Assembly: GCF_000712075.1 (NCBI RefSeq)
Contig: NZ_JONW01000011.1
Span: forward strand, 186,001 to 250,000
Source of the DNA: Caulobacter sp. UNC358MFTsu5.1
GTDB lineage: Bacteria; Pseudomonadota; Alphaproteobacteria; Caulobacterales; Caulobacteraceae
DNA length: 64,000 nt
Reading direction: 5' to 3'
Positions 25,251-34,272 of this stretch are shown here, in pieces; position 1 is the stretch's first letter; every line of letters starts with the position of its first letter. Under the pieces are notes generated by a model. That model searched no databases. It saw only the letters and a list, made by a program, of their open reading frames with translations, and was not told the DNA's origin. The translations under genes were made by a program, and so were the position numbers.

Positions 25251-25912
25251 CAGCCGGCCAAGTCTGTGTCTGGGGTCGGCGGCTCTTCAGCCGTCTTCTT
25301 CTTGCCGATGCGGGGCTCCTGGCCCTTCAGCAGCCGGCTGATGTTGTCCTTGTGGCGGATGAAGATCAGCACGGCCATGAACAGGCACAGCACCGTGAAC
25401 GGCGCCGCCTGGTCGGTGGCCAGGGCGAAGGGCGCGGCCAGGGCGGCGGCGACCAGGGCGGCCAGCGAGCTGATGCGGAACAGGGCGGCCACGGCCAGCC
25501 AGGTGACGGCGGCCAGCAGGCCCACCGGCCAGCAGGCCGACAGCAGCACGCCGTAGAAGGTGGCCACGCCCTTGCCGCCCTTGAACTTCAGCCAGACGGG
25601 GAACAGGTGGCCGGTGAAGGCCGCGCCGCCGGCCAGGGCGATGATCGCCGGGTTCCCGTGGCTCAGCCAGCGGGCCAGCAGCACCGCCACGATCCCCTTG
25701 CCGGCGTCGCCGATCAGGGTGATGGCCGCCAGGTCCTTGCGGCCCGAGCGCAGCACGTTGGTCGCGCCGATGTTGCCCGAGCCGATCTGCCGGATGTCGC
25801 CGGCCCCGCCCAGCCGCGTGGCGATCAGCCCGAACGGGATCGAGCCCAGCAGATAACCGCCGAGGATCGTGAGGCCGAGGGTCAGGTAGACGGCTTGGGC
25901 GAGATCTTGCAC
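25250..25912 (-). CDS. plsY: Acyl-phosphate glycerol-3-phosphate acyltransferase
   Basis: PlsY transfers an acyl group from acyl-phosphate to glycerol-3-phosphate in the inner membrane. The family motifs are present: GYLLGSIPFG, the GSGNIGATNVLRS block and GHLFPVWLKFKGGKGVAT. Several hydrophobic helices are visible. I prefer the GTG start at 25912 (VQDLAQAVYL, 220 residues) because upstream in-frame residues are not family-like; an ATG at 25966 is possible. The tail after residue 190 is charged. The stop overlaps dprA, as in many alphaproteobacteria. Confidence 0.92.
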   Translation of the reverse strand: MQDLAQAVYLTLGLTILGGYLLGSIPFGLIATRLGGAGDIRQIGSGNIGATNVLRSGRKDLAAITLIGDAGKGIVAVLLARWLSHGNPAIIALAGGAAFTGHLFPVWLKFKGGKGVATFYGVLLSACWPVGLLAAVTWLAVAALFRISSLAALVAAALAAPFALATDQAAPFTVLCLFMAVLIFIRHKDNISRLLKGQEPRIGKKKTAEEPPTPDTDLAG

Positions 25913-26085
25913 GGAATGCGACCTATGGATGTGGTGAAGCTGCCCGGCGAGACGGGCGCATGGCAAGGGCGAAAACGCCGGTTTCGGGTTTTATAGCGGC
26001 GCTCGGGGCGAGGGCTCTAGCGTTTTCGGGGCGGCGTTGATGTTGAAGGGGTTTGCTCGCCCAGTCTGGGCGCGCACTGATCTCG

Positions 26086-26547
26086 TCAGTCCAGCCTTGG
26101 TTTCTCGACCCGATTGCGTAGTGGGGTCGCCAAGGCACCGCAAACCAGGCCCGACACCCCGCCTATGGCGAGTAGCGGCGCCATTTGGACGGGGGCGCTG
26201 AGAAGAGGCGCGATGCAGACAAGACCTGTCGCCACGGCGCCGGCGACGCCACAGGCCAATATGAACCAAGGCGCTCTCAGGTCCTCGAAAAGATGGACCG
26301 CCGCCAGGCCCGTCAGAAGCGCCGGCAAGCCGCCGAAGAGATAGCTGTAGAGCGACACTCCCAGGAGCAGCCACGGCGAGGCCAGAAGTCGCCGAGCCAA
26401 CGAGTCCTCGCCGCTCAGCAAATCCCAAGGAAGCATGGAGACGTAGCCAACTAGCGGTCCGAGCACGACAAAAAGGGCGATCACGTAGAAGCCCTTCGCG
26501 CCTCTCAAGGCCCCCATGTTCTTCCGGTCTTCGAGCGGATCGGCCAT
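26086..26547 (-). CDS. Four-helix membrane protein, hypothetical
   Basis: The 153-residue product begins with a short polar segment and has about four transmembrane helices, near residues 19-42, 56-85, 94-118 and 120-142. I do not recognise the family. Base composition is less GC-rich than the neighbours, which hints at later acquisition. It sits 10 bases downstream of pyrX and about 170 bases upstream of plsY on the same strand. Confidence 0.6.
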   Translation of the reverse strand: MADPLEDRKNMGALRGAKGFYVIALFVVLGPLVGYVSMLPWDLLSGEDSLARRLLASPWLLLGVSLYSYLFGGLPALLTGLAAVHLFEDLRAPWFILACGVAGAVATGLVCIAPLLSAPVQMAPLLAIGGVSGLVCGALATPLRNRVEKPRLD

Positions 26548-26557
26548 CCTGGTTAGG

Positions 26558-27862
26558 CTACCCCTCCGCCCGATGCACCACGCGGCCGTCGACGATCGTC
26601 ATCAGCACCTGGCCCTGCAGCCTCCGCCCGTCGAACGGCGAGTTCTTGGACTTCGACAGCAGCTTGCCGGCGTCGATGATCAGCGGGGCGTCCAGGTCGC
26701 ACAGCACCAGGTCGGCCGGGGCGCCGGGGGCGATGCGGCCCGACTGCAGGCCGATCAGGCCGGCCGGGGCCAGGGTGACGGTGCGGATCAGGTCGACCAG
26801 CGGCAGGCGCTCGTCGTGATAGAGGCTCAGCAGGGCCGGCAGCAGGGTCTCCAGGCCCACGGCGCCGGGGGCGGCCTCGTCATAGGGCAGGCGCTTGTCC
26901 TCGGCCGGGGCCGGGGCGTGGGCGCTGACGACGATGTCAATCAGACCGCTAGCCAGCGCCTCGATCAGCGCCTGGCGGTCGTCCTCGCCGCGCAGGGGCG
27001 GGGTGACCTTGGCGAAGCTGCGGTAGTCGCCGATGTCCAGTTCGTTGAACGACAGGTGGTTGATCGACACGCTGGCGTGGACCCTCAGGCCCTTCTGCTT
27101 GGCGCGGGCCAGGGTCTCCAGGGCCTGGGCGCTGGTGACCTGGTCGACCAGCAGGCGGCCGCCGGTGGCCTCCAGCAGGGCGACGTCGCGCTCCAGCATG
27201 ATCCGCTCGGCCATCGGCGAGATCGAGGGCAGGCCCATGCGGCCGGCGAACTCGCCGCCGGTCGCCGCGCCGCCCTTGGCCAGCCAGGGGTCCATCGGCC
27301 GGTGGGCCAGCAGGGTGTCGAAGCCCTTGGCGTAGGTCAGGATGCGCTGCATGACCTTGCTGTCGACGATCGGCTTGTCGGCGTCGGTCACATAGACGCA
27401 GCCGGCCTCGCGCATCAGGCCAATCTCGGCCATCTGCTCGCCCTTCAGCCCCTTGGTCGCGGCCCCGGCGCACAGGATGCGGGCGGCGTCGATGTCGCGC
27501 GAGCGGCGCAGGATGAAGTCGACCACGCTGGGGTCGTCCACGGCCGGGTCGGTGTCGGGCTGGACGACGAAGCTGGTCACCCCGCCGGCCGCCGCGGCCT
27601 TGGCGGCGCTGGCCAGGGTCTCCTTGGTCTCGGCGCCGGGCTCGCCGGTCTTGACCCGCAGGTCGATCAGGCCGGGGGCCAGCATGGCCCCGCCGCAGTC
27701 GACGACGCGGACGTCCTTGGAAAGCTTGCCGAACTCGCGGCCCTTGGCGACGTCGGAGATCACGCCCTCGGAGACGATGACGCCGCCGGGGCCGTCATAG
27801 CCGCTCTCGGGATCGACCAGGCGGGCGTTGATCAGGGCGAGGGGAGGCGATGAACCGGTCAT
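26558..27862 (-). CDS. pyrX: Dihydroorotase-like protein, probably non-catalytic
   Basis: The 434-residue product has the amidohydrolase fold of class I dihydroorotase but has lost catalytic residues. Where active enzymes have HxH (PGxxDxHVH) it has PGLIDLRVK, with R69 and K71. The catalytic DHAP motif is SAHAP, with A314 for Asp. The scaffold block GAVGLETLLPALLSL is kept. Non-catalytic homologues (PyrC'/PyrX) are known to pair with aspartate carbamoyltransferase, which fits pyrB upstream. I infer a structural role in an ATCase complex, so an active pyrC should lie elsewhere. The RBS overlaps a long inverted repeat. Confidence 0.88.
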   Translation of the reverse strand: MTGSSPPLALINARLVDPESGYDGPGGVIVSEGVISDVAKGREFGKLSKDVRVVDCGGAMLAPGLIDLRVKTGEPGAETKETLASAAKAAAAGGVTSFVVQPDTDPAVDDPSVVDFILRRSRDIDAARILCAGAATKGLKGEQMAEIGLMREAGCVYVTDADKPIVDSKVMQRILTYAKGFDTLLAHRPMDPWLAKGGAATGGEFAGRMGLPSISPMAERIMLERDVALLEATGGRLLVDQVTSAQALETLARAKQKGLRVHASVSINHLSFNELDIGDYRSFAKVTPPLRGEDDRQALIEALASGLIDIVVSAHAPAPAEDKRLPYDEAAPGAVGLETLLPALLSLYHDERLPLVDLIRTVTLAPAGLIGLQSGRIAPGAPADLVLCDLDAPLIIDAGKLLSKSKNSPFDGRRLQGQVLMTIVDGRVVHRAEG

Positions 27863-27870
27863 CAAAAACC

Positions 27871-27999
27871 TCCGCTCATCCCGGCGAATGCCGGGACCCA
27901 GATGGAATGGCTTTGAGGCGGGTTCCATGAACGCCGAGTTCTTCCAATCATCCCCTCGGCCTTGGGATCTGGGTCCCGGCATTCGCCGGGATGAGCGGA
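27871..27999 (-). repeat. Perfect 33-bp inverted repeat before pyrX
   Basis: Bases 27871-27903 are exactly complementary to 27967-27999, with a 63-base loop. The arms contain TCATCCCGG, the inner hairpin CCGGC-GAAT-GCCGG and GGGACCCAG, so it belongs to the same family as 16296-16407. On the transcript the 3' arm ends in GGA, which forms the first three bases of the pyrX ribosome binding site GGAGG (27873-27869). When folded, the stem should reduce pyrX translation. Confidence 0.92.
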
Positions 28000-28016
28000 A
28001 AATAAAGGAAGGGATC

Positions 28017-29018
<1,002 letters not shown>

Positions 29019-29070
29019 GAGTGCGCGTCATAGGCGGGTTTGGCGTCGCGGGGAAGGGCGGTGCGTGAAA

Positions 29071-29090
29071 CCCTCTCCTCTGGGAGAGGG
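29071..29090. repeat. CCCTCTCC hairpin between ruvX and pyrB
   Basis: CCCTCTCC (29071-29078) and GGAGAGGG (29083-29090) form an eight-base stem with a four-base loop. It lies two bases after the ruvX stop. There is no T-run on either side, so it is not a classical terminator. A shorter hairpin of the same type (CTCCC/GGGAG, 39965-39977) lies before hfsC. Confidence 0.6.
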
Positions 29091-29091
29091 C

Positions 29092-29577
29092 TTAGGAAGA
29101 CGCCTCGCGGATTCCCCGCATCCGCTCCAGCGCGCCCTGCAGGATCCAGCCGGCGGCCATCTTGTCGACGACCTCGCCGCGGCGCTTGCGGTTGACGTCG
29201 TGCTCGTCGATCAGCACGCGGGTCACCGCCGCCGTCGACAGGCGCTCGTCCCAGAAGGTGATCGGCAGGTCGGGGCGCAGGCGCAGCAGGTTGCGGCCCA
29301 GGGCGCGGTTCGACTGGCAGCGCACCCCCTCGGTGCCGTCCATGTTGATCGGCAGGCCGATGACGATCCCCGCCGCCTTGCGGCCGTCCATCAGCTTGAA
29401 CAGGGTCTCGGCGTCCTGGGTGAACTTGGCCCGGGCGATGGTGGCCAGGGGGCTGGCGACGGTCAGGGTGACGTCGGACACGGCCACGCCGATGGTCTTC
29501 TCGCCAGGGTCCAGACCGACGATCGGCTTGTAGTCGGGGATGGCGGCGGCGAATTCGGCGATGTCGAGAACGGGCAT
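29092..29577 (-). CDS. ruvX: Holliday-junction resolvase-like protein RuvX/YqgF
   Basis: The 161-residue product has the RNase H-like fold of YqgF: GLDPGEKTIGVAVSD near residue 21, GLPINMDGTEG near residue 74 and TFWDERLSTAAV near residue 107. The last motif carries the catalytic acidic residue. Members have been linked to 16S rRNA 5' maturation and to anti-termination; which applies here is not shown by sequence. It is divergent from gatC and probably the first gene of a transcript running into pyrB. Confidence 0.92.
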   Translation of the reverse strand: MPVLDIAEFAAAIPDYKPIVGLDPGEKTIGVAVSDVTLTVASPLATIARAKFTQDAETLFKLMDGRKAAGIVIGLPINMDGTEGVRCQSNRALGRNLLRLRPDLPITFWDERLSTAAVTRVLIDEHDVNRKRRGEVVDKMAAGWILQGALERMRGIREASS

Positions 29578-29636
29578 TCGTCCTCATATCACGGGGAAGC
29601 GCTCCCCCGACAAGAGAACCGCGAACAAGGGAACGC

Positions 29637-29664
29637 TTGTCAAAGCGCCCCTCGCACGGCTAAC
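29637..29664 (+). promoter_or_regulatory. gatC: Putative gatCA promoter
   Basis: TTGTCA (29637-29642) and GCTAAC (29659-29664) lie 16 bases apart and resemble the Caulobacter housekeeping pattern TTGaC / GCTANA. They lie 28 bases before the gatC start in the ruvX/gatC divergent gap. Confidence 0.45.
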
Positions 29665-29692
29665 CCACGCGCTTGGAATTCAGGAGGCCCCC

Positions 29693-29980
29693 ATGGCCAT
29701 TGACGCCGCCACCGTGCGGAAGGTCGCGCGGCTCGCGCGCATCGCCGAACCCGAAGAGCGCATCGAGGCCCTGGCCCAGGAGCTCAACGGCATCATGACG
29801 TGGATCGAGCAGCTGGCCGAGGTCGACACCGACGGCGTCGAGCCGCTGACCAGCGTCGTGCACGCCGGCCTGCCGCTGCGCGACGACGTGGTGACCATGG
29901 GCGGCGACGCCGAGGTGGTCACCTCCAACGCCCCCAAGTCGGTGGGCGGTTTCTTCGTGGTCCCCAAGGTGGTCGAATAA
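29693..29980 (+). CDS. gatC: Asp-tRNA(Asn)/Glu-tRNA(Gln) amidotransferase subunit C
   Basis: GatC stabilises GatA in the GatCAB complex that makes correctly charged Asn- or Gln-tRNA. The 95-residue product has the typical N-terminal helices (VRKVARLARI, LAQELNGIMTWIEQL) and the extended segment VEPLTSVVHAGLPLRDDVV. The start is set by a strong AGGAGG six bases upstream. Its TAA overlaps the gatA ATG by one base. Confidence 0.95.
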   Translation: MAIDAATVRKVARLARIAEPEERIEALAQELNGIMTWIEQLAEVDTDGVEPLTSVVHAGLPLRDDVVTMGGDAEVVTSNAPKSVGGFFVVPKVVE

Positions 29981-31452
29981 TGAGCGCGCTGACCTCTCTC
30001 ACCCTGAAGGGCGCGCTGGACGGCCTGGAAGCGGGCGAGTTCACCTCGGTCGAGCTGACCACGGCCCACATCGAGGCCGTCGAGGCCGCGCGCGGCCTGA
30101 ACGCCTTCCTGTTCGAGACGCCCGAGCAGGCCCTGTCGATGGCCGCCGCCTCGGACGCCCGCAGAGCTCTTGGCGCGGGCCGTCCGCTGGACGGCATCCC
30201 GCTGGGCATCAAGGACCTGTTCTGCACCGAGGGCACGCCGACCACGGCCGCCTCGCGGATTCTCGAGCCGTTCGTGCCGGAATACGAGTCGACCGTCACC
30301 AGCCAGCTGTGGCGCGACGGCGCGGTGATGCTGGGCAAGCTGAACCTCGACGAGTTCGCCATGGGCTCGTCGAACGAGACCAGCGCCTACGGCCCCGTGG
30401 TCAATCCCTGGCGCAAGTCGGGCTCGAACCAGGCCCTGACCCCGGGCGGCAGCTCGGGCGGCAGCGCCGCGGCCGTGGCCGCCGACCTGTGCCTGGGCGC
30501 CACCGCCACCGACACCGGCGGTTCGATCCGCCAGCCCGCCTCGTTCACCGGCACCGTGGGCATCAAGCCGACCTACGGCCGCTGCTCGCGCTGGGGCACG
30601 GTGGCCTTCGCCAGCTCGCTGGACCAGGCCGGCCCGATCGCCAAGACCGTCGAGGACGCCGCGATCCTGCTGAGGTCGATGTCGGGCCATGACCCGAAGG
30701 ACTCCACCAGCCTGGACGTCCCGGTTCCGGACTTCGCCGCCTTCGTCGGCAAGTCGGTCAAGGGCCTGCGGATCGGCGTTCCCAAGGAATACCGCGTCGA
30801 CGGCATGCCGGCCGAGATCGAGAAGCTGTGGGCCGACGGGATCGAATGGCTGAAGGAGGCCGGCTGCGAGATCGTCGAGATCAGCCTGCCGCACACCAAG
30901 TACGCCCTGCCGGCCTACTACATCGTGGCCCCGGCCGAGGCCTCGTCGAACCTCGCCCGCTACGACGGCATGCGCTACGGCCTGCGGGCCGAGGGCGGCA
31001 ACCTGACCGAGGTCTACGAGAACACCCGCGCCGCCGGCTTCGGCGACGAGGTCAAGCGCCGCATCCTGATCGGCACCTACGTGCTGTCGGCCGGCTATTA
31101 CGACGCCTACTACCTGAAGGCCCTGAAGGTGCGCCGCCGCATCGCCGAGGACTTCGACAACGCCTGGCAGAAGGTCGACGCCATCCTGACCCCGACCGCC
31201 CCGTCGGCGGCGTTCGGCCTGGGCGAGAACAGCAACGACCCGATCGCCATGTACCTGAACGACGTGTTCACGGTGACGACGAACCTGGCGGGCCTGCCGG
31301 GACTGTCGCTGCCGGCCGGCCTCGACGCCAACGGCCTGCCGCTGGGGCTGCAGATCATCGGCAAGCCGCTGGACGAAGGCACGGTGTTCTCGGTGGCCGG
31401 GGCCATCGAGAAGGCCGCGGGCTTCAAGGCCAAGGCCGACAAGTGGTGGTGA
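29980..31452 (+). CDS. gatA: GatCAB amidotransferase subunit A
   Basis: GatA is the amidase subunit that releases ammonia from glutamine. The 490-residue product has the Ser-cisSer-Lys triad of the amidase signature family: Lys78 in GIPLGIKDLF, Ser158 in GGSSGGSAAA and Ser182 in TDTGGSIRQP. The start overlaps the gatC stop. Ammonia passes to GatB, whose gene lies 1.3 kb downstream rather than adjacent. A strong terminator follows the gene. Confidence 0.97.
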   Translation: MSALTSLTLKGALDGLEAGEFTSVELTTAHIEAVEAARGLNAFLFETPEQALSMAAASDARRALGAGRPLDGIPLGIKDLFCTEGTPTTAASRILEPFVPEYESTVTSQLWRDGAVMLGKLNLDEFAMGSSNETSAYGPVVNPWRKSGSNQALTPGGSSGGSAAAVAADLCLGATATDTGGSIRQPASFTGTVGIKPTYGRCSRWGTVAFASSLDQAGPIAKTVEDAAILLRSMSGHDPKDSTSLDVPVPDFAAFVGKSVKGLRIGVPKEYRVDGMPAEIEKLWADGIEWLKEAGCEIVEISLPHTKYALPAYYIVAPAEASSNLARYDGMRYGLRAEGGNLTEVYENTRAAGFGDEVKRRILIGTYVLSAGYYDAYYLKALKVRRRIAEDFDNAWQKVDAILTPTAPSAAFGLGENSNDPIAMYLNDVFTVTTNLAGLPGLSLPAGLDANGLPLGLQIIGKPLDEGTVFSVAGAIEKAAGFKAKADKWW

Positions 31453-31475
31453 TCCGCCGCCGCTAGACGGAAACG

Positions 31476-31513
31476 AAAAAGGGCGGCTCCGCGAGGAGCC
31501 GCCCTTTGCTTTT
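31476..31513. terminator. Bidirectional terminator after gatA
   Basis: GGGCGGCTCC (31481-31490) pairs with GGAGCCGCCC (31495-31504) with a GCGA tetraloop. It is flanked by AAAAA on the left and TTTGCTTTT on the right, so it can end gatA transcripts and those of the convergent gene at 31530-32117. Confidence 0.9.
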
Positions 31514-31529
31514 GGGCCCTAGGCCGCCG

Positions 31530-32117
31530 CTACATCGGCGCGTCGGGCGTGGCCGGGGTCGTGGCCGGCGCAGGCGCCGGAGCCGCGACCACCGGGGCTG
31601 CCGGGGCCGCGATCACCGGCGTCGGCGCCGGCGCGGCGACCGGCGCGGGGACGGTCGCGCTGACGTTGGACGAGGCCGACTCGGCGTCGGGCGCGGTCGC
31701 CGGCGCCGCGCGGCGGGCCGGGGCGGCGGCGCGCTTGGCCGGGGCGGTCACGCGCGGCGGGGCGGTGGTCTCGGCGCGGGCGACCTGGGTCGGCGCGGCG
31801 GCCTTTGCCTCCACCGGAGCCGGGGTCGGCATCGGAGCCGGCGCCGCGGTGGTCGGCAGCGGCTGGGCCTCGGCCACCTTGGCGGGCGCCGCCTCGTCGG
31901 TGGTCGGGGTCTGGGCCGGGTTGCTCATCAGCCCCCAGGCCAGGCCGCCCGCGGCGATCGCCAGCACCGGCAGGCCGACGATCAGCGGCAGGTTCCGCGA
32001 AGACTTCTTCGTGGGCGTACGAGCATAGATAGGCGCGCTGGGAAACAGAGCCGAGGAGTCGGCGCTGGTCGCGGGCGCGACATAAGGTTCGCTGGCGTCG
32101 AGGTTCAGAACAGCCAT
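31530..32117 (-). CDS. Membrane-anchored Pro/Ala/Thr-rich protein
   Basis: The 195-residue product starts MAVLNLDASEPYVAP after a strong AGGAGG site, which is why I prefer this ATG to one 54 bases upstream. One hydrophobic helix lies near residues 43-62 (LPLIVGLPVLAIAAGGLAWG). The remaining 130 residues are low-complexity Pro/Ala/Thr/Val. This suggests an extended periplasmic segment. No domain is recognisable and the function is unknown. The gene lies in the stretch that separates gatA from gatB. Confidence 0.6.
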   Translation of the reverse strand: MAVLNLDASEPYVAPATSADSSALFPSAPIYARTPTKKSSRNLPLIVGLPVLAIAAGGLAWGLMSNPAQTPTTDEAAPAKVAEAQPLPTTAAPAPMPTPAPVEAKAAAPTQVARAETTAPPRVTAPAKRAAAPARRAAPATAPDAESASSNVSATVPAPVAAPAPTPVIAAPAAPVVAAPAPAPATTPATPDAPM

Positions 32118-32268
32118 GATTTCCTCCTGCGAGTTGTTCGCTTCGGGGGAGTCAACGGGAGGGTTTGTCACTGGTTCCGGTTGGCCAGGAATGACCTCGG
32201 TGTTGCCTAGAAGTGGTCATTTTTGAGGATTGCGCGAACGGCGGTCTCAGCGCCCAATTCCTGTCTGT

Positions 32269-32316
32269 CCCTCCCCTTGCGGGGAGGGTGGCCCGCGAAG
32301 CGGGTCGGGTGGGGGA
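32269..32316 (+). repeat. Left repeat framing the DUF559 gene
   Basis: The element contains hairpin CCCTCCCC-TTGC-GGGGAGGG (32269-32288), then TGG, hairpin CCCGC-GAA-GCGGG, then TCGGGTGGGG. An inverted, slightly diverged copy lies at 32662-32706, and another pair at 42342-42389 and 42435-42485. It ends seven bases before the DUF559 start codon. Confidence 0.88.
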
Positions 32317-32323
32317 TCACGCC

Positions 32324-32722
32324 ATGAGCGTTGGCCGAGCACGGGCGCTGCGGAAGGCGATGAGCGGACAGGCGGTTCGCTTGTGGGTGCGACTGCGCGC
32401 CCTGCGAACCGAAGGTTTCCACTTTCGACGACACGCGCCCTTGCTGGGCTACTATCCCGACTTCATCTGTCTGAGCCGAAGGCTGGTTGTCGAAATCGAC
32501 GGGCCTCATCACGAGGAGCTGGAACAATTGAATCACGACGCTCGCCGTGACCAAGTTTTCCATCGCTCCGGCTTCCAAACCTTGCGCTTCACGACCCGTG
32601 CGGTGCATGAGGATATTGACGCGGTCATGGACGTGATTTGTCGCGCTTTGAACGCAGCGAGCCCCACCCGACCCCTTCGGGGCCACCCTCCCCACAAGGG
32701 GGAGGGAAGGGAACTAAGTTAG
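32324..32722 (+). CDS. DUF559 endonuclease-like protein (VSR/PD-(D/E)xK fold)
   Basis: The 132-residue product has the DUF559 core: RLRALRTEGFHFRRHAPLLG, then YYPDFICLSRRLVVEIDGPH, then DARRDQVFHRSGFQTLRF. The D...E-x-D spacing (YPDF and VVEIDG) is a PD-(D/E)xK-like active site, as in very-short-patch repair enzymes. The ATG at 32324 lies directly after the left repeat. The last 18 or so residues (from SPTRPLRGHPPHKGEG) are encoded by the right repeat, so the gene and its repeats form one unit. The target is unknown. It lies between gatA and gatB and has no partner methylase nearby. Confidence 0.82.
   Translation: MSVGRARALRKAMSGQAVRLWVRLRALRTEGFHFRRHAPLLGYYPDFICLSRRLVVEIDGPHHEELEQLNHDARRDQVFHRSGFQTLRFTTRAVHEDIDAVMDVICRALNAASPTRPLRGHPPHKGEGRELS
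32662..32706 (-). repeat. Right repeat framing the DUF559 gene
   Basis: This is an inverted relative of 32269-32316: CCCCACCCGA, hairpin CCCC-TTC-GGGG, CCA, then hairpin CCCTCCCC-N5-GGGGAGGG. It overlaps the 3' end of the DUF559 gene and encodes its last residues. Confidence 0.88.
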
Positions 32723-32751
32723 TGGCCGCCCACGCGGCCAGGAATTGAGAC

Positions 32752-34251
32752 ATGACCGAAACCGCCTCTTCCAAAGTGATCAAGGGTCGCACCGGCGACT
32801 GGGAAATCGTGCTGGGCCTCGAGGTCCACGCCCAGGTGGCCAGCGTGTCCAAGCTGTTCTCCGGCGCCGCCGTCGGCTTCGGCGCGGGGCCGAACCAGCA
32901 GGTCAGCCTGGTGGACGCGGCCATGCCCGGCATGCTGCCCGTGCTGAACCGCTTCTGCGTCGAGCAGGCGGTGAAGACGGGCCTGGGCCTGAAGGCGCAG
33001 ATCAATCTGAAGAGCCGCTTCGACCGCAAGAACTACTTCTATCCCGACCTGCCGCAGGGCTATCAGATCAGCCAGTTCGACCAGCCGATCGTCGGCGAGG
33101 GCGTGGTGACCGTCGAGCGTGACGACGGCACGACCTTCGACGTGCGCATCGAGCGGCTGCACCTGGAGCAGGACGCCGGCAAGTCGCTGCACGACCAGGA
33201 CCCGAACGCCACCTATGTCGACCTGAACCGCGCGGGCACGGCCCTGATGGAGATCGTCTCGCGGCCCGACATGCGCACGCCCGAAGAGGCCGCCGCCTAC
33301 GTCAAGAAGCTGCGCACGATCCTCGTCTATCTGGGCACCTGCGACGGCGACATGGAGAAGGGCAACCTGCGCGCCGACGTCAACGTCTCGGTTTGCCGCC
33401 CCGGCGACTACGAGAAGTATCGGGCGACCGGCAGCTTCAGCCACCTGGGCACGCGCTGCGAGATCAAGAACGTCAATTCGTACCGCTACATCCAACAGGC
33501 CATCGAATACGAGGCCCGTCGCCAGATCGAGATCCTGGAGGACGGCGGCAAGATCGACCAGGAGACCCGCCTGTTCGACCCGAACAAGGGCGAGACCCGC
33601 TCGATGCGGAGCAAGGAAGAGGCGCACGACTACCGCTACTTCCCGGATCCCGACCTGCTGCCGCTGGTGCTGGACCCGGCCTGGGTGAAGTCGATCGAAG
33701 AGACCCTGCCGGAACTGCCGGACGCCAAGAAGGCGCGCCTGCAGAGCCAGTACGGCCTGTCGGCCTACGACGCCGGCGTGCTGATCATCGAGAGCGACCG
33801 CGCGGATTACTTCGAAGCCGCCGCCAAGGGCCGCGACGCCAAGCTGGTGTCCAACTGGGTGACCAACGAGCTGCTGTCCAAGCTGTCGGCCGGCGAACAC
33901 GAGATCGCCGCCTCGCCGTTGCCGTCGTCGGACATCGCCCAACTGGTCGAGCTGATCGAGAACGGCACCATCAGCTCCAAGATCGCCAAGGAGGTCTTCG
34001 AGCATATGTGGGCCGGCGAGGGCCGTCCCGCCGAGATCGTCGAGAAGCGCGGCCTGGTCCAGATCAACGACACCGGCGCCATCGAAGCGGCGATCGATAA
34101 GCTGATCGCGGCCAATCCCGACAAGGCCGAGGCGGTGAAGGAAAAGCCGCAGGCCATCGGCTGGTTCGTCGGCCAGGTGATGAAGGAGACCGGCGGCAAG
34201 GCCAATCCGGCCACCGTCAACGAACTGCTGCGGAGCAAGCTGGGGCTGTAG
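32752..34251 (+). CDS. gatB: GatCAB amidotransferase subunit B
   Basis: GatB phosphorylates and amidates the mischarged tRNA with ammonia from GatA. The 499-residue product has the GatB opening WEIVLGLEVHAQV near residue 15, the catalytic-core stretch YFYPDLPQGYQISQFDQP, and the signature ADVNVSVCRPGD...GTRCEIKNVNS. The C-terminal YqeY-like tRNA-binding domain ends in ATVNELLRSKLGL. Zinc-ligand Cys residues in the core are not obvious. The gene has its own terminator and is separated from gatCA by an inserted stretch. Confidence 0.97.
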   Translation: MTETASSKVIKGRTGDWEIVLGLEVHAQVASVSKLFSGAAVGFGAGPNQQVSLVDAAMPGMLPVLNRFCVEQAVKTGLGLKAQINLKSRFDRKNYFYPDLPQGYQISQFDQPIVGEGVVTVERDDGTTFDVRIERLHLEQDAGKSLHDQDPNATYVDLNRAGTALMEIVSRPDMRTPEEAAAYVKKLRTILVYLGTCDGDMEKGNLRADVNVSVCRPGDYEKYRATGSFSHLGTRCEIKNVNSYRYIQQAIEYEARRQIEILEDGGKIDQETRLFDPNKGETRSMRSKEEAHDYRYFPDPDLLPLVLDPAWVKSIEETLPELPDAKKARLQSQYGLSAYDAGVLIIESDRADYFEAAAKGRDAKLVSNWVTNELLSKLSAGEHEIAASPLPSSDIAQLVELIENGTISSKIAKEVFEHMWAGEGRPAEIVEKRGLVQINDTGAIEAAIDKLIAANPDKAEAVKEKPQAIGWFVGQVMKETGGKANPATVNELLRSKLGL

Positions 34252-34272
34252 CGCGCCGCGCCCGAACAAAAG

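Noticed and set aside
29071..29090. Intrinsic terminator after ruvX
   Set aside because: The stem is strong but no T-run follows on either strand; a similar stem before hfsC suggests a dispersed repeat.
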